Source: a virus. Taken from it: a stretch of DNA of 38,735 nt. Position numbers and translations under genes: made by a program. The stretch lies in the IMG/VR virus record IMGVR_UViG_3300025815_000030, positions 1-38,735 of that record. One strand, given 5' to 3'. The notes beneath the pieces were generated by a model that had not been told where the DNA came from, ran no database searches, and saw nothing but the letters and a program-made list of their open reading frames with translations. Below, in pieces: positions 5,444 through 11,829 of the stretch (within the stretch, counting starts at the first letter, position 1; the number at the start of each line of letters is the position of its first letter).

Positions 5444-6292
5444 ATGAAGTTGAACTTAAAATGTGAATCGATCTTGTCTCGCCAAGTTGCGATTGATTTC
5501 ATTCAGGAGCATCACTACTCACCAGTTCTTCCCAAACTTACCAAGCACTACCTTGGGTATTTTCTGGATGGTAAGCTTCGTGGTGTTCTCACACTCGGAT
5601 GGGGGACACAACCGAAGGCAACCATCAACAAAATGTTTAATGGTCTGGATTCAAGTCATTATTTTGAAATCGGAAAGATGTGCATGGATGATGACATGCC
5701 CAAGAATTCTGAGTCTCAGATGATGTCTCTGACTGTGAAATGGATGAAGGAGAAAACCGATTGCCTCTTTCTCTACACAATGGCTGATGGCATCATGGGT
5801 AAGTGTGGTTATGTCTATCAGGCATCTAATTTCTACTTTGGTGAACGCTATCTGACCGATGTGTATATGATGGACAATGGCGAGAAGCTTCACCCTAGAT
5901 CTACCAAGTCTCTATGCCTTGAGAATGCCAAGGAGCTTGGCAAAGAAAGAGTCTTCTGGTTGACCAGTGACTTCATGCTCAGGCGTGGAATCAAGCGCAT
6001 CAAGGGGTATATGTTTCGCTACATTTACCCACTTAACAAGACTGCCAAGAAGCTTCTGAAGAAGGGCAAGGTCATCACTATCAATGACAAACAGATTGAG
6101 GGTAAATTGGAGTGGACACAAACCAAAGCCAATTATCCAAAGGACAAGTCACTTGAGTGGTTTGATGGAACCAAACCACCCAAAGTTAAAATTGAAAAAC
6201 CAAAATTCGTTTTGGATTTGAACAACATCAAATACAACAAAAAAAATGTAGAGGTAGCAGGAAACACTTCCTCTCGACTCCCCGGTTACTGA
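5444..6292 (+). CDS. Mom-like GNAT-fold protein, putative DNA adenine modification
   Basis: The 282-aa protein resembles the Mom family, GNAT-fold proteins that convert adenine in phage DNA to a methylcarbamoyl form resistant to restriction. Shared features include an early HHYS segment (23-26), HYLGYFLDGKLRGVLTLG (35-52), a conserved FEIGKMCMDDDMPKNSES block (74-91; compare LNRMxxxxxLPRNSES in Mom relatives), and ADGIMGKCGYVYQASNF (114-130), the Mom-type ADGxxxxxGxxYxASxF signature. The basic tail of about 100 residues could bind DNA. It heads a promoter-driven unit followed 4 nt later by a 385-aa unknown. Family resemblance is good; the chemistry is inference. Confidence 0.65.
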   Translation: MKLNLKCESILSRQVAIDFIQEHHYSPVLPKLTKHYLGYFLDGKLRGVLTLGWGTQPKATINKMFNGLDSSHYFEIGKMCMDDDMPKNSESQMMSLTVKWMKEKTDCLFLYTMADGIMGKCGYVYQASNFYFGERYLTDVYMMDNGEKLHPRSTKSLCLENAKELGKERVFWLTSDFMLRRGIKRIKGYMFRYIYPLNKTAKKLLKKGKVITINDKQIEGKLEWTQTKANYPKDKSLEWFDGTKPPKVKIEKPKFVLDLNNIKYNKKNVEVAGNTSSRLPGY

Positions 6293-6296
6293 TATT

Positions 6297-7454
6297 ATGA
6301 AACGCACAAAAGCATTCCTTCGCAACGGTCGAATCAAGACGCCCGACTCCGCATTCACTGGTGAAGAACCAGTATGGGATTCCAATACAACTGATCTTGA
6401 CTCGTATCTTACCAAGGCATTCGGTTTCTACAATTACTACCTTGAGAAACCGGACTTTCTTTATGCGCTTCACGAATACATGGTATCAGATTCCCGGTAT
6501 GGTTCAGCAAAGGCATCCCTCTTGACTAGGAACTATCCTCAAAACGAGGTTTGTTCTCTTGTTGGGAGTCTTGCCCGGATGGCAACACAAGGTGCTCCTG
6601 TTCAGGGCAAGGTTAGGAAGCTGATTGACCGTCTCCTGAGAACAGTTCGTCCTGTTGCTGCCACAGCACCAAAGAAGACTGGACTTTCTCCTATCGAGAT
6701 TGCAAGGGCAAGAATCCCTCAACGCTCAAGGGAGAAGGTCCAGTCTCTTATCACTGACCTTGAGGCACTCATTGATTCATGGACAGTGAAGACTACTGGC
6801 AAGATTCGTGAATTTGATATCATTGCGGCATTGAACGAAATCAATGTCGAGAAAGAGTATCATCGACCGCTTCAAGAATGGATCAAGAAGTATCACGATG
6901 AGTATTGGCAAGCCTACGATAAGTCTGACCCTGACCTTGTTGAAGGATTTTCCTATCTTGGTAAAGCAGCATTGAAGCATCGCATCAAAGCCCTTCAGAC
7001 CATGTTTCAGTCTGTTGAGGGATGGAAGAAACCAGTCAAGGCACGTAAGCCTCGAAAGAAGCGTGTCAAGACTGCTGACAAGCAAATCAAGTCCCTGAAG
7101 TTTGCACCAGAGAATGACGAATTTAAATTGAATTCCATTAACCCTGTGACCATTCCCGGTTCCCAGCACCTCTATGTCTTCAATACTCGCTACAAGACAC
7201 TGAATGTCTATCATGCAGAGGGACCAGATGGGTTTGGTGTCAAGGGATGCACACTACAGAACTTCGATTCCAAGACAAGCTATGTCATCACACTACGTAA
7301 ACCCAAGGAGATTCTGCCACAAGTTGCTGGTAAGACTCCAAAGCAAATTGAAAAGATTGTCAGCAAGTTAACCACCAAGAAAAAGACTGCCACTGGTCGC
7401 ATCAATGGGCACTGTATCCTTCATCGAGTTGTGGCATCACGTAAATCACTGTAA
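6297..7454 (+). CDS. Protein of unknown function, possible partner of the Mom-like protein
   Basis: The 385-aa protein has a helical N-terminal half, a proline/lysine linker (AATAPKKTGLSPIE), a second helical region, a strongly basic stretch (KKPVKARKPRKKRVKTADK, about residues 243-261) and a beta-rich C-terminus (GSQHLYVFNTRYKTLNVYHA). I do not recognise the family; proteins of this general shape occur as hypotheticals in T4-like marine phages. It follows the Mom-like gene by 4 nt, so the two are probably co-expressed. The basic linker suggests nucleic-acid contact. No Shine-Dalgarno precedes the ATG; the context is ATTATGAAACGC, like several neighbours. Confidence 0.7.
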   Translation: MKRTKAFLRNGRIKTPDSAFTGEEPVWDSNTTDLDSYLTKAFGFYNYYLEKPDFLYALHEYMVSDSRYGSAKASLLTRNYPQNEVCSLVGSLARMATQGAPVQGKVRKLIDRLLRTVRPVAATAPKKTGLSPIEIARARIPQRSREKVQSLITDLEALIDSWTVKTTGKIREFDIIAALNEINVEKEYHRPLQEWIKKYHDEYWQAYDKSDPDLVEGFSYLGKAALKHRIKALQTMFQSVEGWKKPVKARKPRKKRVKTADKQIKSLKFAPENDEFKLNSINPVTIPGSQHLYVFNTRYKTLNVYHAEGPDGFGVKGCTLQNFDSKTSYVITLRKPKEILPQVAGKTPKQIEKIVSKLTTKKKTATGRINGHCILHRVVASRKSL

Positions 7455-7470
7455 CACTAAACACTGTCAT

Positions 7471-7740
7471 ATGAGAAACCTAGAAGAGACTCAAAAGAAA
7501 CTCAGCATTGAAATGGAAATTGGAATCAATCAGACTCGCCTGATTCGTGAGGTTGTTGGTCATGTCAAGAGAGATAATCTCACCTACATGGAGGCACTAA
7601 TGCAAGTCTGTGAGGACCATGAAGTGGAACCAGAAGATCTAGCCAAGCTCGTCTCTGGTAATCTCAGGGATCGTCTTCATGCCGAGTCTGTCCAACTTAA
7701 CTGCATCAAGGATGAGTCTCCAGTCAATACACTTTACTGA
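7471..7740 (+). CDS. 33: gp33-like late transcription coactivator
   Basis: The 89-aa protein (from ATG 7471) has the layout of T4-like gp33, the small protein that bridges RNA polymerase and the sliding clamp for late transcription: LTYMEALMQVCEDHEVEPEDLAKLV, then LRDRLHAESVQLNCIKDE. The C-terminal 'L+xKLxxEAxxLNxxK' pattern matches that of cyanophage gp33. Gene order supports it: T4 has 33-59-32, and here gp59 and gp32 follow, separated by two small insertions. The frame is open upstream, but ATG 7471 fits the previous stop (16 nt gap) and the family length. Late promoters of TATAAATA type elsewhere in the window fit a gp33/gp55 system. Confidence 0.68.
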   Translation: MRNLEETQKKLSIEMEIGINQTRLIREVVGHVKRDNLTYMEALMQVCEDHEVEPEDLAKLVSGNLRDRLHAESVQLNCIKDESPVNTLY

Positions 7741-7741
7741 T

Positions 7742-8461
7742 ATGAGAAAATACGAAATCACAAACGAAACTCACCCGAATAACAAGAATCTGAAGCGCAT
7801 TCGTGCCCTGAAGGATTTCAGTAACGTCAAGAGGGGTGAGCTTGGTGGATTCATTGAGTCCGAGAAGAACTTGGATCAGGAAGGCAATTGCTGGCTCTCT
7901 GGGAATGCAAAGGTCTTTAGAAATGCAGTGGTCTCTGGGGATGCAGTGGTCTCTGGGAACGCAGTGGTCTCTGGGTATGCAAAGGTCTATGGGGATGCAG
8001 TGGTCTCTCATAATGCAGTGGTCTCTTGGAACGCAGTGGTCTCTGGGGATGCAGTGGTCTCTTGGAACGCAGTGGTCTCTGGGTATGCATGGGTCTCTGA
8101 TAATGCAGAGATTTGTGGCAATGCAAGGGTATCTGGTAATGCAGTGGTCTTTCATAATGCTCAGGTCTATGGTAATGCAGAAGTCTCTGGGGATGCAAAG
8201 GTCTATGAGGATGCAAAGGTCTATGGGGATGCAGTGGTCTCTTGGAACGCAGTGGTCTATGGCGATGCAGAAGTCTCTGGGTATGCAAAGGTCTATGGGG
8301 ATGCAGTGGTCTCTGATAATGCACAGGTCTATGGGGATGAAAAATCGAAACCCAACGACAACCCAGAAATCCTTTTGAGCCTTCCCGAAGAAGTGACTAG
8401 CATCACTATCAGTGGCATCACATACACCCAAAAGGTCACTTGGGTTGCTGAAGAGAAATGA
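7742..8461 (+). CDS. Hexapeptide-repeat (left-handed beta-helix-like) protein
   Basis: The 239-aa protein has an N-terminal domain of about 55 residues (MRKYEITNETHPNNKNLKRI; ALKDFSNVKRGELGGFIES), then about 24 hexapeptide repeats of the type NAxVSG/DAxVYG (about residues 56-200), and a short C-terminal segment (DNPEILLSLPEEVTS). Repeats with Ala/Gly at fixed positions and Val between predict a left-handed beta-helix of about eight coils, a fold shared with acyltransferases of the hexapeptide family, but no catalytic His loop is visible. Proteins with this N-terminus (KFxxVKxGELGGFIES) and VSGNA repeats occur widely in phages and bacteria with no known function. It sits within the 33-59-32 block, where T4 has no such gene. 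Confidence 0.8.
   Translation: MRKYEITNETHPNNKNLKRIRALKDFSNVKRGELGGFIESEKNLDQEGNCWLSGNAKVFRNAVVSGDAVVSGNAVVSGYAKVYGDAVVSHNAVVSWNAVVSGDAVVSWNAVVSGYAWVSDNAEICGNARVSGNAVVFHNAQVYGNAEVSGDAKVYEDAKVYGDAVVSWNAVVYGDAEVSGYAKVYGDAVVSDNAQVYGDEKSKPNDNPEILLSLPEEVTSITISGITYTQKVTWVAEEK
7906..8337 (+). repeat. 18-bp tandem repeats, about 24 units, coding for hexapeptides
   Basis: Units vary around GATGCAGTGGTCTCTGGG. The array is in frame and encodes the beta-helix region. Near-identical neighbouring units could be gained or lost by recombination or slippage in whole-codon steps. Confidence 0.9.
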
Positions 8462-8479
8462 ACTGAATCCTACGGAATA

Positions 8480-8635
8480 ATGATACTAGGACCAAATGAC
8501 CCAAGAGCAGTGCGATTGACGAAAAAGCAAATCGCGAAACGCAGATCGAAGATGACTTCGACTGAACGGAAACAGGAGGATGATCTGATCGCATTTCTTA
8601 GAAGTAAGAAGATATTGCCAACAGAATCACTGTGA
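8480..8635 (+). CDS. Small basic protein of unknown function between the repeat protein and gp59
   Basis: An ATG at 8480 opens a 51-aa frame ending at TGA 8633-8635. It reads MILGPNDPRAVRLTKKQ, a basic helix (KKQIAKRRSKMTSTERKQ) and EDDLIAFLRSKKILPTE. Its stop overlaps the GTG start of gene 59 (GTGA), the usual translational coupling, which supports it as real. It fills an otherwise empty 170-bp gap. I recognise no family. Confidence 0.6.
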   Translation: MILGPNDPRAVRLTKKQIAKRRSKMTSTERKQEDDLIAFLRSKKILPTESL

Positions 8636-9195
8636 ACGGATTCAATGCATATTCATTATACCAAGCAATCAAGCTACACTTTTCAGGGAGTTATGATGCC
8701 ATTAAGTATGGCTTCAAGACCAGAGTCAAGCAGAGCACCTATGAAGCAAGAAAAGACAGATACTTCTATGAGAAGATTGCCAGCAAGTTTCAGAGGCAAG
8801 ATGATTTGGTCAGATATTATGTTGCCAACTTCGTCTACCAAGGAACATCAATCTGGATAGGTGATATGAACGAGGAGCACCTAGACACCCTGAACACTCT
8901 CCTAGATACTTTCACGTATCACACAGTGAGTTCAGTGAAGAAGTTTCCAGTGAAATTCGATGAGATGTTTCAGGGTGATGACCCCTTGATAATGAAAATT
9001 GAAATTGAAATTCAAGTTGCCCTGAATGCAATTCTCAACTTCACTCAGGATTTAAGGAAACGTCTTCGTGACCCTCTTGGTATTCATGCCACTCGCTTTG
9101 ACCTGATTGAGAACTACCAACCGTTCTTGGTGTCATGGGTGGACCTGAATCGTGTCAAGAGGGGTCTTAAACAAGCACTTGAGTTCAATAATTAA
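8632..9195 (+). CDS. 59: gp59-like loader of the gp41 replicative helicase
   Basis: The 187-aa protein aligns by eye with T4 gp59 (217 aa): YSLYQAIKLHFSGSYDAIKY matches the N-terminal HMG-like domain (T4 VYKLYLMIKQHMNGKYDVIKY), followed by Y.+R+D+YFYEKIA (T4 KRRDKYFFQKLS) and a VANFVYQGTSIWIGD block (T4 NLVANQDAWIGD). gp59 loads the gp41 helicase onto gp32-coated forked DNA. The GTG start overlaps the stop of the small upstream gene. It lies directly before gene 32, as in T4, whose promoter begins inside the gp59 stop region (9179). Confidence 0.9.
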   Translation: MNGFNAYSLYQAIKLHFSGSYDAIKYGFKTRVKQSTYEARKDRYFYEKIASKFQRQDDLVRYYVANFVYQGTSIWIGDMNEEHLDTLNTLLDTFTYHTVSSVKKFPVKFDEMFQGDDPLIMKIEIEIQVALNAILNFTQDLRKRLRDPLGIHATRFDLIENYQPFLVSWVDLNRVKRGLKQALEFNN

Positions 9196-9207
9196 GTGTG
9201 CTATACT
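9179..9207 (+). promoter_or_regulatory. Sigma70-type promoter of gene 32
   Basis: The -35 is TTGAGT (9179-9184), the spacer 17 bp and the -10 TATACT (9202-9207), overlapping the last codons of gene 59. The predicted start is ~9214, giving a leader of about 60 nt. Confidence 0.78.
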
Positions 9208-9211
9208 ATTT

Positions 9212-9274
9212 GTATTCCTTGAGTGAGGAATACGTAAAACAAAAGTAAAACAGATAATACATCAGATAAAACAT
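9212..9274 (+). promoter_or_regulatory. Gene 32 leader: 5' hairpin plus unstructured A-rich segment
   Basis: GTATTCCT (9212-9219) pairs perfectly with AGGAATAC (9226-9233) around a 6-nt loop at the predicted 5' end. The next 40 nt to the ATG are A-rich with no evident structure and no Shine-Dalgarno. This resembles the T4 gene 32 translational operator, where gp32 nucleates at a 5' structure and spreads over unstructured A/U-rich RNA. No clear pseudoknot partner for the loop is visible. Confidence 0.5.
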
Positions 9275-10171
9275 ATGTCATTCGAACAACTGAAAAAGAA
9301 TCGTGCCTCGTCCCTCCAGAGCCTAGTGAATGCTGCCTCTGAAGGAAACACTGAAAAGAACAAATACGTTGATGAGCGTTTTTGGTCTCCCGGTGTTGAC
9401 AAGGCTGGTAACGGATTTGCCGTCATCCGTTTCCTTCCAGACCCCGATGGCAAACAGTTCACTACTTACTATCAGCATGGATTTCAAGGTCCGACTGGTA
9501 AGTGGTATATCGAGAAGTCTCGCACTTCTCTGAACAATCAACCTGACCCTGTAAGTGAGATGAATACTCGTCTCTGGAACAGTGGAAGGGATGAGGACAA
9601 GGAACTTGCTCGTTCTCGGAAGCGCAAGGTGAATCACGTCTCCAACATCTATGTGGTGAGTGACCCTGCTAATCCTGAGAATGAAGGCAAGGTTTTCTTG
9701 TATCGCTATGGTGCCAAGATCAAGGACAAGATCATGGATGCTGCAAATCCCAAGTATCAGGATGAGACTCCACTGAATCCGTTCTGCCTCTGGGATGGTG
9801 CTGACTTCAAGATCAAGATTGCTCAGGTTGCTGGTTATCGCAACTATGACAAATCTGAGTTTGGTCAAAGCAGTTCCCTTCTGGGTGGTGATGATGCCAA
9901 GCTTGAGGAAATCTACAAGCAGACTCATGCTCTGAGTGAGTTCCTTGACCCTTCCAACTACAAGTCATACAATGAACTCAAGGCTCGCTTGAATGAAGTT
10001 CTTGGCGATGCTGAAGTGGAGCGTGATTATGAGAATGATGATGTCCCTATGGACTATGCTCCTGCACCTAAGTCTGCTCCTGATCCAATGGAGAATGCTC
10101 CTGCTGCATCTTCTTCTGGTGATAAAGATGACGAGACTCTGAGTTATTTCGCCAAGCTCGCGCAATCGTAG
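9275..10171 (+). CDS. 32: gp32-like single-stranded DNA-binding protein
   Basis: The 298-aa protein (T4 gp32: 301 aa) begins MSFEQLKKNRASSLQSL with the basic LAST-like segment needed for cooperative binding. It continues with a core OB-fold region (NGFAVIRFLPDPDGK, ARSRKRKVNHVSNIYVV, GKVFLYRYGAKIKDKI, NPFCLWDGADFKIKI) and ends with an acidic, flexible tail finishing YFAKLAQS, the part that contacts partner proteins in T4. The Cys/His zinc cluster of T4 gp32 is not visible: only one Cys is present in the core, so this version appears zinc-free. It has its own promoter, a probable autoregulatory leader and a terminator. Confidence 0.93.
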   Translation: MSFEQLKKNRASSLQSLVNAASEGNTEKNKYVDERFWSPGVDKAGNGFAVIRFLPDPDGKQFTTYYQHGFQGPTGKWYIEKSRTSLNNQPDPVSEMNTRLWNSGRDEDKELARSRKRKVNHVSNIYVVSDPANPENEGKVFLYRYGAKIKDKIMDAANPKYQDETPLNPFCLWDGADFKIKIAQVAGYRNYDKSEFGQSSSLLGGDDAKLEEIYKQTHALSEFLDPSNYKSYNELKARLNEVLGDAEVERDYENDDVPMDYAPAPKSAPDPMENAPAASSSGDKDDETLSYFAKLAQS

Positions 10172-10195
10172 TAGTTGTAACCTCTCATTACAATG

Positions 10196-10227
10196 CCCTG
10201 CCCTGAGAAATCGGGGTGGGGTTTTTT
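10196..10227 (+). terminator. Rho-independent terminator of gene 32
   Basis: CCCTGCCCT (10196-10204) pairs with GGGGTGGGG (10213-10221), using some G-U pairs, followed by TTTTTT. The T-run contains the stop codon of the convergent tape-measure gene. No T-run follows on the minus strand, so it works mainly rightward. Confidence 0.75.
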
Positions 10228-11641
10228 ATCTGCTGCCAACACCACTGCGTCTTTGTCTCGGTTGCCTCTCCGCTGCCTCAGTCTGGGCAGCAATACTTGT
10301 ATTTGAAGTTGGTGCAGAGATAGTGCTTCTATTATCGTTTGAAATCTGATTGATGACCACTGGTTGTGTTGCTACACCAGATACCGTATTTGCTGCATTT
10401 GCTGCCCGAATGTTCTGGAGTTTTGTCATATCGACTCCTTCCATTAGGTCTATCTCTTTTGTCTTCAAATCAGGTGCCTTGACAAAAGTCCTAATCGATT
10501 CGGGAATAATATCCCCCATAGAAAACTCCGGTAAGTCCACTCCAACTTTACTGAGGACTTTGCCAGCAATACTTCTCTTACCTCCAATTACTATCCCATC
10601 CAGCCATGATACGATATTTGCAAGAACCCCTTTCACTGCATTTACAATATTGAAGATGAAGTTCTCAATGAAAGTTGGAACTGCCTTGATTGCATTCCAC
10701 AATACCTTGAATCCAACAATTGCGGTTTGAATTGCCTCGTTGTTGTCAATGAAGTCCCTTATTGGTGCTATGACATTTTCATTAAACCAATCTTTGAGTT
10801 TGCCAAAGAATTCTCCAATTGAATTTGGGATATCCTCAGTGAACATCTTGGTAAAGGAGCCATCCATGAAGAACATAATGGCATCCTCCAGCATAAGCGA
10901 AAGCGTATCAACTAGAAGCTTGATTTCCTCCTTCAGATTAAACTCTTTGAGCATGTCTGTAAGCCATTCAGGGGCACCAAAGAACTCCAGAACATGACCA
11001 GCAAGTGTTGGAATCCATCCAAAGATTGCACCAAGAACACTTGCTCCAAACTCCTTCAATGCTGCCCCCAACTTCTCTGAGAAACCCCCCTCCGTCTCAT
11101 CAAAAGCTTTCTTGGCATCAAAAAATGCAGTGATCGCAGTGAAGATAGCAAATACTCTACCAAAGATTCTTCCAAGAAACTTGAGTCCTTTCTTGAGAAC
11201 AGGCTTTGCTTTTTTGATTCTCTCTAGAACCTTTCTGGCTCCACCTTCCTTACCAAAGAATCCTTTAATCTTTTCAAAGATACTGACAAATGTTTTCGCA
11301 ACTCCGCTTTGTTTGAATTTTGTAACCGCAAGACCAAGAGGGCTTTTCGCTCCAAGTATCGCTACAATTGAACCAACAACCTCAACCGCGCCAGCCAGTA
11401 ATCCACCAAGCCCACCCTTCTTGGTCTCACCTCCACCAGAATCAGCGGCTGGAGCAGCACCTCTACCACCACCAAGAGACGATGCAATCCTTTCCATCAA
11501 TGCACGATTCTTATCAGCGTCCTCCTTGTCTGCTAATTTAGACGCCCTTACAGCATTCTGTTGATTCTGGAGTTGGGTGCTAATACTTTCCAGAATTGTA
11601 TTCTGCTTTTCCAGTAAGGATATTGTAGCGTCAAGTGCCAT
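10226..11641 (-). CDS. Tape measure protein (tail length determinant, gp29-like)
   Basis: The 471-aa protein has a coiled-coil N-terminus (LEKQNTILESISTQLQNQQ), a glycine-rich linker (SSLGGGRGAAPAADSGGG), several hydrophobic segments (GLLAGAVEVVGSIVAILGA; FAIFTAITAFF; LGAIFGWIPTLAGHVLEFFG) and a Ser/Thr-rich C-terminus. Hydrophobic spans plus helical regions are typical of tape measure proteins, which set tail length and enter the host membrane at infection. Its position right after a frameshifted chaperone-like pair (gp26/gp51) fits the canonical layout. At 471 aa it is shorter than T4 gp29 (590 aa). The ATG overlaps the end of the gp51-like frame. Assignment to gp29 is by context, not by sequence identity. 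Confidence 0.6.
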   Translation of the reverse strand: MALDATISLLEKQNTILESISTQLQNQQNAVRASKLADKEDADKNRALMERIASSLGGGRGAAPAADSGGGETKKGGLGGLLAGAVEVVGSIVAILGAKSPLGLAVTKFKQSGVAKTFVSIFEKIKGFFGKEGGARKVLERIKKAKPVLKKGLKFLGRIFGRVFAIFTAITAFFDAKKAFDETEGGFSEKLGAALKEFGASVLGAIFGWIPTLAGHVLEFFGAPEWLTDMLKEFNLKEEIKLLVDTLSLMLEDAIMFFMDGSFTKMFTEDIPNSIGEFFGKLKDWFNENVIAPIRDFIDNNEAIQTAIVGFKVLWNAIKAVPTFIENFIFNIVNAVKGVLANIVSWLDGIVIGGKRSIAGKVLSKVGVDLPEFSMGDIIPESIRTFVKAPDLKTKEIDLMEGVDMTKLQNIRAANAANTVSGVATQPVVINQISNDNRSTISAPTSNTSIAAQTEAAERQPRQRRSGVGSR

Positions 11642-11825
11642 AGTCTTTTTTGTCCTTTTCTTCTTGTTCTTCTATGTGTTTGATCAACATAGCGCAGTAT
11701 ACTTCCCTCTCCCAAGGAAGCATATTTTCAAGGTCACTCAACGAGTATTTATGATGTTGCATCAGCCCAAAATTCACACGATAGTAATTAGAGAGAGAAT
11801 CGTGTGCTAGGCTTAGACGAAAAAA
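11631..11825 (-). CDS. gp51-like -1 frame, probably expressed by frameshift from gp26
   Basis: The -1 frame of gene 26 is open from the slippery site to TGA at 11633-11631. It continues after the shift as RLSLAHDSLSNYYRVNFGL, then MQHHKYSLSDL, ENMLPWEREVYCAML and a charged tail, about 62 residues past the shift. The MLPWEREVY segment resembles the short gp51-type (baseplate hub assembly catalyst) proteins of marine T4-like phages and the second half of tail assembly chaperones. An internal ATG at 11762 would give a 43-aa free protein, but it has no ribosome-binding site, and the protein-like sequence starts well upstream. A gp26-gp51 fusion of about 291 aa is the preferred reading. The stop overlaps the tape-measure start. 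Confidence 0.68.
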   Translation of the reverse strand, partial: FFRLSLAHDSLSNYYRVNFGLMQHHKYSLSDLENMLPWEREVYCAMLIKHIEEQEEKDKKDYGT

Positions 11826-11829
11826 TTTT
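11775..11829 (-). promoter_or_regulatory. Programmed -1 ribosomal frameshift signal (slippery site + hairpin)
   Basis: In the gp26 frame the mRNA reads GAA AAT TTT TTC GTC TAA. This contains two overlapping X_XXY_YYZ heptamers: A_AAT_TTT (11828-11822) and T_TTT_TTC (11825-11819), just before the gp26 stop. A perfect 8-bp hairpin CACACGAT/ATCGTGTG (11806-11775, 16-nt loop) starts 12 nt after the second heptamer. The site, its position before the stop, the open -1 frame and the downstream tape measure all fit a programmed frameshift. Confidence 0.72.

Noticed and set aside
7906-8337. Array of short repeats that could be mistaken for CRISPR
   Set aside because: Units are contiguous 18-mers without spacers and are in coding frame.
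7724-8431. Long minus-strand open frame with regular Cys/His/Ile repeats (DHCIPRDHCI type)
   Set aside because: It is the antisense of the 18-bp repeat array; any frame over such repeats stays open and looks regular. The sense frame has the known hexapeptide pattern.
9212-9274. True pseudoknot in the gene 32 leader
   Set aside because: The hairpin loop has no downstream complement longer than about 3 nt, so only the hairpin is claimed.
10350-11564. Several plus-strand open frames opposite the tape measure
   Set aside because: They are antisense shadows with Ser/Ile/Pro-rich composition, no ribosome-binding sites, and no gap in the minus-strand coding.
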